DNA of 48,438 nt from CALARM01 sp964431735 (GCA_964431735.1 CAYSLJ010000035.1:1-48438), one strand, 5' to 3'. Shown: positions 5,141 through 13,661, counted from the stretch's first letter. A program made the numbers and translations. The notes: generated by a model not told the origin, from the letters alone.

Positions 5141-6814
5141 TTACCCTTCATAAGATTCATCTTGTTCTATTGTAGAAAGAATCCAGTCAAAATTGCCTGA
5201 CGTTATCTTACTTCCGCAGTAATCGCATATACCTGCCATATTTATATGTAAATCTCCTCCGCAGTTGGGACAGGCATCTTCTTTCTTTTTCTTCGTATCT
5301 CCTGCAAAACCTGCTCTTCTTATAAAGGTCCAGTATTCTGAAAAACGTCTGGCCTGTCTCCTGTCTCCGTCTATTACCTTTCCATGTTTATCCAGAGTAT
5401 AATCTTTCATAACCGCTTTAATTCTTACTGTAATACTCTCATAAAAAGCATCACGTTCAATCTTTACTGTAGTAATTGTCATTATGGTTATATCTTCAAG
5501 GCAGTTCCTTATGCCTTCTGCCTTATACCTGTCCATCCAGTATTTATGCATTGAAAACAGACAATCTGTTTCAAGAGGCCTTGCTTCTTCCCAGTTACAT
5601 GCAGACCAGGCATGCTGGAGTTTTATAAAGGTACTTCTCACTTTAGAAGCAAAATCGGCAGGTACAAAATTCGGATACCGCATGAGAAATGCTCTTTTTT
5701 CTGCCTGAAGATTTCCATCAACTACATCAGGTAAATCCGTACCTTCTTCAATGCCGTCTCCTCCCAGTTCAACAGGGGGCCTCAGGCATTTTTCCAGCAA
5801 TGTAATATTTGATACAAGCCAGTGAAAATCTCCTTTTGTAACTACGTGATCACAATAGGAACATGTGCCGTCTTTCCTGAGTTCCACAGGACTTCCGCAT
5901 GAGGGGCAGTGGAGTGAAGATATATCTTCAGGACCTTTCGATAAGACTCCCTTTTTTCGCTGAAAAATCCATCTTTCTTTTGCATAATATATCTGTGAAG
6001 ATGTACCTAAAACGCCCTTTTTATGTTCACTATAATTCGCTTCGAATTGCACTGTTATTTTATCCGTATCAAACAGACTCTCTATAGAAATGATATCGAT
6101 TGCACCGATTATAATATCTTCTACCTTCTCAGGAAGGGATCTTAAAGAATTAATCACTCCATTACTTACATATGGCATAAGCCCTTTCCAGGATTTATCA
6201 CCTCTTGCAATCTGAAACTTTGTATAAAGAACCTGTACGAAATCAAGGAAAAGAGGTCGTGAAAAATTTGGATCCTTCAGTTTATAAATTTTTATCTGAT
6301 GGGGAACAGGGATTCCTCTGCCGGGATTATAAGGTTTCACAGGAGTAAATGGCTGATACGGCACATAAGATTTCTGAGGAGTATATGATTCAGGAGAAGA
6401 ATAACCTGTATTATAAAAAGAAAAGGTTGATTGACTGTTATCAGTTATATATTTAAATATGCCTATAATAGCAGCTATCAATATAATAATAAAAATATAC
6501 TTTCCACTGTCAGGATCGTAATTACCTCCGGAAGATGCCTGATAGGAAGAACTTTTGTATTGAGTACGGCCTCCGCTGAATTTGGTGCTGCTTTTATATC
6601 CACTGCTTTTATATCCGCTGCTTTTATATCCGCTGCTTTTATATCCGCTGCTTTTATATCCGCCACTGCTTTTATATCCGCCACTGCTTTTATATCCGCC
6701 ACTGCTTTTTCTTCCACTGCTGTATCTGTTTCCACCTCCTACTCTTGCATCTACAGAGATAATCAGGGAGATAACAAATAATACTATTATAAACATAATA
6801 TAAAATTTTTTCAT
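5141..6814 (-). CDS. Membrane Tim44-like protein with two zinc ribbons and a Gly/Ser/Tyr-rich linker
   Basis: A 557-aa protein. Seen: an N-terminal signal/anchor helix (residues 1-24), a low-complexity GYKSSG repeat region (about 30-90), a transmembrane helix (IFIIILIAAIIGIFKYI), then two Tim44-like domains. The first domain (DPNFSRPLFLDFVQVLYTKF...) is followed by the zinc ribbon CPSC...CSYC. The second (LMRYPNFVPADFASKVRSTF...) is followed by CPNC...CDYC. ATG at 6814 has GAGGTGAT upstream. Known: bacterial Tim44-like domains bind membranes and are poorly understood. Inferred: a membrane-anchored cytoplasmic sensor or scaffold; the duplication of domain plus ribbon is clear. Confidence 0.82.
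   Translation of the reverse strand: MKKFYIMFIIVLFVISLIISVDARVGGGNRYSSGRKSSGGYKSSGGYKSSGGYKSSGYKSSGYKSSGYKSSGYKSSTKFSGGRTQYKSSSYQASSGGNYDPDSGKYIFIIILIAAIIGIFKYITDNSQSTFSFYNTGYSSPESYTPQKSYVPYQPFTPVKPYNPGRGIPVPHQIKIYKLKDPNFSRPLFLDFVQVLYTKFQIARGDKSWKGLMPYVSNGVINSLRSLPEKVEDIIIGAIDIISIESLFDTDKITVQFEANYSEHKKGVLGTSSQIYYAKERWIFQRKKGVLSKGPEDISSLHCPSCGSPVELRKDGTCSYCDHVVTKGDFHWLVSNITLLEKCLRPPVELGGDGIEEGTDLPDVVDGNLQAEKRAFLMRYPNFVPADFASKVRSTFIKLQHAWSACNWEEARPLETDCLFSMHKYWMDRYKAEGIRNCLEDITIMTITTVKIERDAFYESITVRIKAVMKDYTLDKHGKVIDGDRRQARRFSEYWTFIRRAGFAGDTKKKKEDACPNCGGDLHINMAGICDYCGSKITSGNFDWILSTIEQDESYEG
6590..6726. repeat. In-frame 15/18-bp tandem repeat
   Basis: Five units of about 15 bp (CTTTTATATCCGCTG) and three of 18 bp (CTTTTATATCCGCCACTG) within the Tim44-like gene, encoding GYKSS and GYKSSG. 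All units are multiples of three, so copy-number change would keep the frame. Long open frames on the other strand here are artefacts of this repeat. Confidence 0.9.
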
Positions 6815-6869
6815 AATATCACCTCTCAGAAAATTATTATGACACATGATGAGTTTTCCAGTATTATTC

Positions 6870-6956
6870 TACTGAGGTAAGCATAAATAATAATATATAC
6901 TCTCGTGACGCGTGACGGGAGGAAAACGTTTATTAAATGCTTATGCTCAGGTCAAT
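6870..6956 (-). repeat. TACTGACC inverted-repeat element enclosing heptamers
   Basis: In minus orientation it reads TGACCTGAGCATAAGCAT, then TTTAATAAACGTTTTCCTCC, two heptamers (CGTCACG-type, 6904-6919), and an A/T-rich arm ending TTACCTCAGT. The same composite occurs at 13583-13660, 15899-16020 and 33699-33794, and in part at 4456-4498. The remainder of 6957-7050 is A/T-rich with no firm promoter. Confidence 0.65.
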
Positions 6957-7050
6957 AAATATATTATAACATACAAAAAGGATTAATAAAGTTGTATAAA
7001 GAATATATATAAAATTATAACTATACCCGGTAAATTACAGGTCATAAAAC

Positions 7051-7983
7051 ATGTTAACCTTTGCACTTTTTGAATTTAAAACAAAAACAGTTAATTCCTT
7101 TCATATTCCTCCTTATAAAGGATCTACTTTTCGAGGGGCCTTCGGTCATACAATTAAAAAGATTGCCTGTGTAAAAAAACAGTCTGACTGTGATGGATGT
7201 CTCCTTAAAACAAAATGCATTTATTCTTATATCTTTGAAACACCTCCTCCCGAAGACAGTTCTATGATGAAAAATTATACTGCTGCCCCACATCCTTTTA
7301 TACTGGAACCGCCTGTTGAAGTAAAGACTGATTATGAGAAAGGAGAAAATCTGAATTTTTCCCTTGTCCTTACAGGGAAAGCTATAGATTATCTCCCCTA
7401 TTTTATATATGCCTTTGATGAAATGGGGAAAAACGGTATAGGAAGAGACAGAGGACGATATGACATAGAAGAGGTAATAAATCATAAAGGAGACTGGAAA
7501 AATGGAACTGTAATTTATGGTAGAGAAAAGAAACTCCTCTCACCTCCCAATATTTTAACTGACAGTGAATTTCATAATAACAAAGAAATTGATAAAATAA
7601 CCCTTTCTTTTATTACACCGGTAAGAATAAAATATGAAGAAAAATTTGTTAACACAATGGAATTTCATATATTTATGAGAAATATCCTCAGACGTATCAG
7701 TCTTCTCACATATTTTCACTGTAACAGTAAACTGGATGTGGATTTCAAGGATATCATAGAAAAAGCAACCGGTATATCTATAATAAAATCAAATCTTCAA
7801 TGGCTTGATTGGGAAAGATATTCAAACAGACAGCAGAGCAGGATGAAAATGGGTGGTTTAACAGGGGATATTACCTTTACCGGTGATTTAAAAGATTTTT
7901 TACCTTATATTACAACAGGTAAATATATACACATCGGTAAAGGTGCAAGTTTCGGCCTGGGAAAATATGAAATTTATTTGTAA
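7051..7983 (+). CDS. cas6: Cas6-family CRISPR RNA endoribonuclease, no array nearby
   Basis: A 310-aa RAMP protein. Seen: the N-terminal PPYKGSTFRGAFGHTIKK typical of stand-alone Cas6, a cysteine cluster CDGCLLKTKC, the mid-protein GKNGIGRDRGRYDI, and the C-terminal glycine-rich loop GKGASFGLGKYEIYL, which is the family signature. Known: Cas6 cuts pre-crRNA in the repeat hairpin. No CRISPR repeats or other cas genes occur in the 48 kb shown, and its neighbours are a Tim44-like protein and minor pilins. Inferred: it serves an array elsewhere in trans, or has been recruited to another RNA. The RBS is weak (ACAGGTCA). Confidence 0.85.
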   Translation: MLTFALFEFKTKTVNSFHIPPYKGSTFRGAFGHTIKKIACVKKQSDCDGCLLKTKCIYSYIFETPPPEDSSMMKNYTAAPHPFILEPPVEVKTDYEKGENLNFSLVLTGKAIDYLPYFIYAFDEMGKNGIGRDRGRYDIEEVINHKGDWKNGTVIYGREKKLLSPPNILTDSEFHNNKEIDKITLSFITPVRIKYEEKFVNTMEFHIFMRNILRRISLLTYFHCNSKLDVDFKDIIEKATGISIIKSNLQWLDWERYSNRQQSRMKMGGLTGDITFTGDLKDFLPYITTGKYIHIGKGASFGLGKYEIYL

Positions 7984-8016
7984 ATAATTTCAATACAATT
8001 CAAACATTCTGATATG

Positions 8017-9903
8017 TTAATTCATTAGATTTAATTCTTCCGTTAACATTCTCTTAATTGTATAATCCTTCCCCCTGAGATTAATAAGAGGGTCACGACC
8101 GTCTGTAGTATGGACTATAAGCACATCATTCATACTACTAGTTTCTATAGATATATTTCTTGTATTATCATTTAAAAGAGGATAACATGACATAGGAGAT
8201 GATTCACAGTTATCAGGAACAATATCCCTGCATAACATGGTACCGTAATACTTAAAATAATTAATACTTCCGGCATTGCTGTTAGATTGTATTACTATAT
8301 CATCTTTTCCGTATATAATTCCTCTATAAATAAGTGTATCTGATGATGGCTTACGATATGCCATTCTGACACTTTTCTCAGAAAGAGCAATCATCTTTAG
8401 CTCTTCAAAAGAATGAATAAAATCAATTGTTTCCGTGGATAGAATACCGCCTGTTCCGTCAGGGGCTATGCCAAGCCATAGTTTATTGCCGTAGATCTTA
8501 TGATTGGCCAATTCCAGTTTGACTCTGGTATTATTAATACCCTGAGGATAATATACAGAAGGAGTGAGCGAAGCACCTCCGGGTATATCCTGTGCCAGAC
8601 CGATACAGCCCGTTTCAAACAGACCGAAACTGGAAGGAATATAAATATCTTTATCAAGAGTTAATGTTATAGAGCCTGTCACAGCCGATACACTCATACC
8701 AAGTTCATCCTCAATATGTTGAAAGAGAGAATTAGGATCATTGTTATAGCTCCAGAACCTGATATCAGGATAGTAATCAAAAAAATTTCTATTTTCCCCT
8801 CCAGAACCGGAAGCAGACGGATTATAATAGAAATCTCCGTAATTATTCAGAAAGGCTGTACAGTCTGCTTCGGAGAACCGTGCTATTCCGGCCTTATAGG
8901 AAGAGGTATGAACATAAGGGTCCGATGCAGTTGTTGTATAATCTGAATGGGGAATACAATAACATGTATTGGGATCATCATTCGGGTCATCAGGATCATC
9001 ATATACATTATAGGGAGGGCAATTAGGATCGTTCGGATCTGTTCTGACATTCGGATCAGCCGGATCGGTTCTGTATCTCCGTCCATTCGGGTCTGCAGCA
9101 TCATAGGGATTGGCCGGATCATATTCAAAATATCCGACAAGATAAAATTTATCGGACGGAAGGGCATGACAGGCAGCTTTTCTGGCATCTATAATACCTT
9201 TTATATCTATAAAAGGAACTCTTACAGGTAAAGTATCAGTTTTTGTCATAATAGAATTAACATTGAAGAGATCCACTGTAGAACATGATGAAAGAAAACC
9301 TTCATAAAGATTTACATTTGCATTTGATATGGATATTTTTTTATTGGAATGAATACGTACAGGTGAAGGATTACTTTCATTACCTGTAAATTTCAGAGAA
9401 GGTACAGGATTACCGCCCTGTATGGCTATATATCCTGATGAATAAACGGGACATGGATATTCATCATCTCTCGAAAATAGTCCTCGAAGATAAACTTTTT
9501 GCTTGATCTTTCCTTTTTCTTTATAAATACCTTTACATATTATTTCTGCAGTATAGGGAGGTGCCGTTCCAGAATAACTGTTTCCGTCCAGATTATTTAT
9601 AGTATGATGTTCGGAAGGATTGAAAATTATTACACTCTCCTGATCACTACTGTTCAGAGGCACGTCAATATCGGATGTCATAATTTTACCCCAGTCTACA
9701 TCAGAACTTAACTGTAATCTGGCATATTCAAGTCCTGCCTCTGCACTTTGAAGGGCCAGGACTTTACTATCACTTTTCCCCATAATATTCAGAGTTCTGG
9801 TGGCTATGAATATCATAGATGTAGTAAGCATTACAAGCAATGTCATTAACATAATAACAGAAACAAGCATCATTCCTCTTTTAAATATTTTTAATTTATA
9901 CAT
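8017..9903 (-). CDS. PilX/GspK-like prepilin with Asp-Pro-Asn-rich tract
   Basis: A 628-aa protein. Seen: a prepilin leader ending KRG, then MMLVSVIMLMTLLVML as the hydrophobic helix and SAEAGLEYARLQL, as in PilX-type minor pilins. Position +5 of the mature protein is not Glu, as in GspK/PilX tip pilins. Residues about 270-320 are a run of DPN/DPD units (TDPADPNVRTDPNDPN...) containing Cys pairs, which may be a Ca-binding or flexible loop. The rest is a beta-rich adhesin-like domain. GGAGG precedes ATG 9903. It is the last gene of a pilV-pilW-pilX-like operon, 12 bases after pilW. Inferred: large tip subunit of a type IV pilus or T2SS-like fibre. Confidence 0.8.
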   Translation of the reverse strand: MYKLKIFKRGMMLVSVIMLMTLLVMLTTSMIFIATRTLNIMGKSDSKVLALQSAEAGLEYARLQLSSDVDWGKIMTSDIDVPLNSSDQESVIIFNPSEHHTINNLDGNSYSGTAPPYTAEIICKGIYKEKGKIKQKVYLRGLFSRDDEYPCPVYSSGYIAIQGGNPVPSLKFTGNESNPSPVRIHSNKKISISNANVNLYEGFLSSCSTVDLFNVNSIMTKTDTLPVRVPFIDIKGIIDARKAACHALPSDKFYLVGYFEYDPANPYDAADPNGRRYRTDPADPNVRTDPNDPNCPPYNVYDDPDDPNDDPNTCYCIPHSDYTTTASDPYVHTSSYKAGIARFSEADCTAFLNNYGDFYYNPSASGSGGENRNFFDYYPDIRFWSYNNDPNSLFQHIEDELGMSVSAVTGSITLTLDKDIYIPSSFGLFETGCIGLAQDIPGGASLTPSVYYPQGINNTRVKLELANHKIYGNKLWLGIAPDGTGGILSTETIDFIHSFEELKMIALSEKSVRMAYRKPSSDTLIYRGIIYGKDDIVIQSNSNAGSINYFKYYGTMLCRDIVPDNCESSPMSCYPLLNDNTRNISIETSSMNDVLIVHTTDGRDPLINLRGKDYTIKRMLTEELNLMN

Positions 9904-9915
9904 TTTTTACCTCCG

Positions 9916-10632
9916 TCAATTTCTTGGTTTAACACTGCCTTTAAGAGAATAAAACTCTGTCCCTGATTTATCATTACCATTAGAGGAAAAGGAAACTCTC
10001 GCATCTTTACTTTTTCGAAAATTTTCCTGAAAATTTAATTCTATATCAACCATACCATATGCTTCATACAATGTAATTGATTTAATTTTATCACATAACT
10101 TCTTCAGAGTCTGCCCTTCCTGTTCTTCAGAAGTTAAAAGAGTTCTGTCATCAGTATAGTCAACTATATCAGGAAGAAAGGTAGCAAGAAACCTGTTGTC
10201 CGATTTATAAGGAGAAGTTTTATTGTGAGGAATATATCTCCTGTAAAGTATTTTACGGTTAAAAATATTATCGTTATTATCCTTAATGTCATAATATATA
10301 ATATGTCCCTGCCATAAAAGTTTGCCACTCACTGCATCATGCTGTATTTCACCGTTATATACAGGTGTTTCAAAACAAATATACGAAGGCAGATTCGGAT
10401 CTGCTGCTGTAAATGTTTGAATGGCAAGTGAATTGGAGTTTTCCAGCTCGGCTATCATTCTTCTCAAAACCCATGCTGCAGTTACTTTAAGATCGGAACG
10501 TACTTCTGCTATTTTCCAGGCTTTCAACCCGAAGTTCATAGCTGCGTAAAAAGCTATCAGAAAAAATGAAAATATAAACATAACCACACATATTTCCATA
10601 AGTGTCATACCTGAAATCTTCTTATATCTCAT
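9916..10632 (-). CDS. PilW-like minor prepilin
   Basis: A 238-aa protein with the class III signal KKISG|MTLMEICVVMFIFSFFL: Gly at -1 and Glu at +5 of the mature protein, then a long hydrophobic helix and FGLKAWKIAEVRSDLKVTAAWVLRRM. This is the PilW/GspJ-like layout. I start at ATG 10632 rather than the earlier TTG at 10662, because 10632 lies 16 bases after the upstream gene and has AAAGGGG before it. It sits between pilV-like and pilX-like genes. Inferred: minor pilin priming pilus assembly. Confidence 0.85.
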   Translation of the reverse strand: MRYKKISGMTLMEICVVMFIFSFFLIAFYAAMNFGLKAWKIAEVRSDLKVTAAWVLRRMIAELENSNSLAIQTFTAADPNLPSYICFETPVYNGEIQHDAVSGKLLWQGHIIYYDIKDNNDNIFNRKILYRRYIPHNKTSPYKSDNRFLATFLPDIVDYTDDRTLLTSEEQEGQTLKKLCDKIKSITLYEAYGMVDIELNFQENFRKSKDARVSFSSNGNDKSGTEFYSLKGSVKPRN

Positions 10633-10648
10633 TATATAAAAACCCCTT

Positions 10649-11134
10649 TTATTGTAAACCAATAGCTATAAGAGTGGTTACTGTCAGTTTCTGCGGAGGA
10701 GAAGTATCCCGATTGACCCGGACAGTTACCTGTTTCATTTCATAATTATAAGCTGTGCCATCATAATAATCATTAACCAGAATCTCAAATTTATATAAAC
10801 CTTCATTACCTTCTATTTTCAAATCGGAACATGCATCAGGAGGATCCTTCCATAGAATAACAGGTGAAGGACTTATAAAAGTAATACTGCCTGATACGAC
10901 AGATGTAATTTTAGCGGCTATATCATAATTATAATCAGGATATCTTATAAAAAGTACCTTCATCTCATTAATCTTACTTACTGCAAAACTTGAAATTTCA
11001 GATTCGTTGTTTTTCTCTTTTATAGCATTAAGACCTGCTACAAAAACACTTAAAACTGAAACTATTATCAATCCCATAATACCTATGGATATAACAGTTT
11101 CTATTAAAGTAAAACCTCTAATTTTATAAAACAT
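10649..11134 (-). CDS. PilV/GspI-like minor prepilin
   Basis: A 161-aa protein with a short leader MFYKIRG|FTLIETVISIGIMGLIIVSVL, showing Gly at -1, Phe at +1 and Glu at +5: the full type IV prepilin motif. GAGAGGAT precedes ATG 11134. It is the first gene of the three-gene pilin operon on this strand. Known: PilV-type pilins join PilW and PilX in a tip complex. The assembly ATPase, platform protein and peptidase are not in this window. Confidence 0.87.
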   Translation of the reverse strand: MFYKIRGFTLIETVISIGIMGLIIVSVLSVFVAGLNAIKEKNNESEISSFAVSKINEMKVLFIRYPDYNYDIAAKITSVVSGSITFISPSPVILWKDPPDACSDLKIEGNEGLYKFEILVNDYYDGTAYNYEMKQVTVRVNRDTSPPQKLTVTTLIAIGLQ

Positions 11135-11187
11135 ATTATATCCTCTCGGTAATGAATTTTAAGAAATAATAACATCATAGTTTAAAT

Positions 11188-11217
11188 CGTGACGCGTGAC
11201 GCGTGACGCGTGACGCG
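11188..11217. repeat. Heptamer tract, four CGTGACG units
   Basis: Four perfect CGTGACG heptamers plus CG, the most regular tract in the window, 53 bases upstream of the pilin operon start. A palindrome TGACCGGTCA follows at 11243-11252. The rest of the gene-free stretch 11135-11548 is A/T-rich, apart from a promoter at 11478-11506. Confidence 0.9.
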
Positions 11218-11477
11218 AGGATCATAAACGTTCTGAAAACCATGACCGGTCACATGGCAAATATCCTGTAATATATTAATCTCAGACACAAATCAGAACA
11301 TATAAAATTTTTCAGAGTAAAAAATATTTTATTCATAATAACAATAAAAAAACCGGAAGCAAACTAATATTTTAAATAACTTACAAAACAGTAATTACAC
11401 TACCACTAAACAATATTATATCATAATTAATAATATTTCACAAGGAAATCTTCAAAAAAAAATTGTCAGTCTGGAGC

Positions 11478-11506
11478 TTGTATGATTTTATTTTTTGCAG
11501 TATAAT
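11478..11506 (+). promoter_or_regulatory. Sigma70-like promoter upstream of the YchF-like gene
   Basis: TTGTAT, a 17-base spacer and TATAAT (11501-11506), 42 bases before the start codon. GAAGGGA forms the RBS. Confidence 0.65.
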
Positions 11507-11548
11507 AATTTTTTTAAATTTATATAAAAAGTAAAGAAGGGACAATAA

Positions 11549-12607
11549 ATGAAAGCTGGAATTATCGGTCTTGCCTCATCGGGAAAAACTACACTTACAG
11601 GTGCTTTTATGGGCACATCCAGAAAGAGCAAAGGTATAGGAATTGTACAGGTTCCCGATGACAGGCTTTACGAACTGGCAAAGATATATTCGCCGGAAAA
11701 AACAACACCGGCTACGGTGCAGATAGAAGATCTGCCTCCTCTGGATACACAGATAAAAGAAGAAAAGGTAAAATTCTTTGAAAAAGGGAAAACTATGGAT
11801 GTACAGATACTCTGTACAGGCGGTTACCGCTGTTTTTCCACAGAAGATATTATTAAAGAAATATCAAAACTCAGATTTGAACTTATCATACAGGATCTGG
11901 ATATTGTAACAAAAAGACTTGAGAAACTCGAAATGGAAATAAAGAGAGCTCCTAAAACAAAAGTGCAGAAAGAGGGAGAGATAAAACTTCTGGAAACACT
12001 CAGAAAAAGCCTTGAAGAAGAAAAATTCCCGTCGTACCAGACTTTAAATCTGGATGAACATCAAAAAATACTGACAAACAACTACAGTTTTTTTACACTC
12101 AAACCTTCTGTCTATGTAATAAATGTATCACAGGAACAGTATATGGAAAAGAAAGAAGAAATAGAAGATGCTGCAAAAAAACATCTGGAAGAAGCAGGAG
12201 AGAATGCGCCTTTTGTTGTTATAGACGCCTTTACGGAAGCAGATATTATGGACATGGAACAGGAAGAAATAAAAGAATTTCTTAAAGAATTCGGTCTTAA
12301 AGAACCGGGGAAAGATAGAATTATAAGGGACGTATACAAACTCCTTGGACTTATAACATTTTTCACAGTAGGTGAAGATGAAGTCAGAGCATGGAATATA
12401 CACAGAGGGGATAATGCGGTACAGGCGGCAGGAGCGATACACAGTGACCTGGCCCGTGGCTTTATAAGGGCGGAAGTAGTAGAAACCGACTATCTATTAA
12501 AAGTCGGTTCCCTGAATGCAGCAAAAGCACAGGGTAAACTCCGTCTGGAAGGTAAAGATTATATAGTTAAAGACGGAGATGTTGTACATATACTGTTCAA
12601 TGTTTAA
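11549..12607 (+). CDS. Divergent YchF/DUF933 GTPase-like protein with degenerate G motifs
   Basis: A 352-aa protein. Seen: P-loop GLASSGKTT (residues 7-15; YchF usually has GLPNVGKST), VPDDRLYELAKIYSPEKTTPATVQIEDL, a central helical region, and a C-terminal TGS/DUF933 domain (LITFFTVGEDEVRAWNI...KLRLEGKDYIVKDGDVVHILFNV) close to genuine YchF. Where YchF has the G3 DIAGLVKGA, this protein has DLPPL, and the G4 region is NVSQ rather than NVDE. Known: YchF/OLA1 binds the ribosome and prefers ATP. Inferred: a paralogue that may bind but poorly hydrolyse nucleotide. A strong terminator follows directly. Confidence 0.85.
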   Translation: MKAGIIGLASSGKTTLTGAFMGTSRKSKGIGIVQVPDDRLYELAKIYSPEKTTPATVQIEDLPPLDTQIKEEKVKFFEKGKTMDVQILCTGGYRCFSTEDIIKEISKLRFELIIQDLDIVTKRLEKLEMEIKRAPKTKVQKEGEIKLLETLRKSLEEEKFPSYQTLNLDEHQKILTNNYSFFTLKPSVYVINVSQEQYMEKKEEIEDAAKKHLEEAGENAPFVVIDAFTEADIMDMEQEEIKEFLKEFGLKEPGKDRIIRDVYKLLGLITFFTVGEDEVRAWNIHRGDNAVQAAGAIHSDLARGFIRAEVVETDYLLKVGSLNAAKAQGKLRLEGKDYIVKDGDVVHILFNV

Positions 12608-12620
12608 CCGGGCACATAAT

Positions 12621-12660
12621 AAAAAACTGCCTTCAACCTTCTATCTGAAGGCAGTTTTTT
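12621..12660. terminator. Intrinsic bidirectional terminator
   Basis: AAAAAACTGCCTTCA (12621-12635) pairs perfectly with TGAAGGCAGTTTTTT (12646-12660) around a 10-base loop. The A/T flanks give a U run on both strands, suiting the convergent genes on either side. Confidence 0.93.
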
Positions 12661-12673
12661 AAAGAAATCCTTA

Positions 12674-13360
12674 TCAATAAGTCTGTGTTTCTAACAGTGT
12701 CTTGCTGCACCATTCGATAAGGGTTATGAAATAATATTCAGGACGTCTGAGCCTGTCTTCTTCCAATTTATTCCAGGTAATATTTATTTCCATTACAACC
12801 CTGTCACGGTCATCGCACACAGTAGAAAGCATTTCTTTTCTGGTCAGAATGAATCTATTCAATTTCAGAAAAAGAGTGGCCTGGAGTATAAAAAATACAT
12901 TCTTATATGAAAATTCCAGACTATTCGGGTCATAATATTCCGAATAAATCATTTTATGACGTGTTTCATGAAGTATAGCTGACGATGAATTTCTTATGTA
13001 ATCAGTAATCTCTCTTTTATCAGGCCCATCTATTAAATCAAAAATATTTCCATGAAGGTTCTTACATCCATTTATGAAGTGAAACAGTTCATGACGGGGC
13101 CAGGCTTTAATCTCACGGACACTGCAAATAAAGCCGCAAGCCTTTTTACTGAGAGGCATCTTTTTTACAATCTGTCTGTATGCAATAAGATCTTTAATAT
13201 CTACTTTATCCAGAACAACATTTACATCAATATCGCTGTTTTCGCCGGCTTCACCGCGGACAAAACTGCCTGTATGCCCTGCAAATACAAGTCTTTCACC
13301 AAAGGTTTCCCTGAGATGATACATCAATAAATCAAGCCATTCATTTACATTGAAGTCCAT
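12674..13360 (-). CDS. MNT-type nucleotidyltransferase-fold protein
   Basis: A 228-aa protein. Seen: TGSFVRGEAGENSDIDVNVV (residues about 29-48), the GS-x-RGEA-x3-SDID signature of DNA polymerase beta-like nucleotidyltransferases, followed by an all-helical C-terminal half with HETRHKMIYSEYY. GGAGA lies before ATG 13360. Known: such folds include antibiotic adenylyltransferases, toxin-neutralising MntA and GlnD-like regulators. Substrate not recognisable. It stands alone between a terminator and a repeat cluster, with no HEPN partner visible. Confidence 0.8.
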   Translation of the reverse strand: MDFNVNEWLDLLMYHLRETFGERLVFAGHTGSFVRGEAGENSDIDVNVVLDKVDIKDLIAYRQIVKKMPLSKKACGFICSVREIKAWPRHELFHFINGCKNLHGNIFDLIDGPDKREITDYIRNSSSAILHETRHKMIYSEYYDPNSLEFSYKNVFFILQATLFLKLNRFILTRKEMLSTVCDDRDRVVMEINITWNKLEEDRLRRPEYYFITLIEWCSKTLLETQTY

Positions 13361-13454
13361 TATAGAAGTCTCCGAAGATATGAAATTATTTAGATTAAAT
13401 CCCTTTAAATAAATTGATTTTATGCCATTAAAAATGAAAATTCCTGTACTCTAA

Positions 13455-13547
13455 CAGGCATGACCATATCGGTCACAACCAAATATGAAAATGAATAGAC
13501 AGTGGAGCATAAAACTTCATCATTTTCATATAAAATTTATTTCTTAA
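13455..13547 (+). repeat. 95-bp dispersed repeat with TGACC-N5-GGTCA dyad, copy 1
   Basis: Contains TGACC ATATC GGTCA (13461-13475), then CACAACCAAATATGAAAAT, and an inverted repeat ATATGAAAATGA...TCATTTTCATAT. A near-identical copy lies in the other orientation at 46083-46180. It sits about 100 bases upstream of the nucleotidyltransferase start. The gap 13361-13661 holds only this and the next element. Confidence 0.65.
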
Positions 13548-13582
13548 TGCACACTGCATATGATTTTACCTGATCGAGTATT

Positions 13583-13660
13583 TACTGACCTTAACATAAG
13601 CATGTAATAAACGTCTTTCTCCCGTGACGCATCACGAGAGTATTTATGTTCACCACAGTA
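13583..13660 (+). repeat. TACTGACC inverted-repeat element
   Basis: TACTGACCTTAACATAAGCA at the left and TATGTTCACCACAGTA at the right form imperfect inverted repeats around GTAATAAACG and two heptamers (13622-13637). The right end lies one base from the fusA stop, so it may act as the fusA terminator. Confidence 0.6.
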
Positions 13661-13661
13661 T

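Noticed and set aside
6431..6803. Long plus-strand reading frames over the GYKSSG repeat
   Set aside because: They mirror the 15/18-bp repeat of the minus-strand Tim44-like gene and give only FISA or LLLYP strings.
12674..13360. HEPN/MNT toxin-antitoxin pair
   Set aside because: The nucleotidyltransferase has no adjacent HEPN gene; a terminator and repeat elements flank it.
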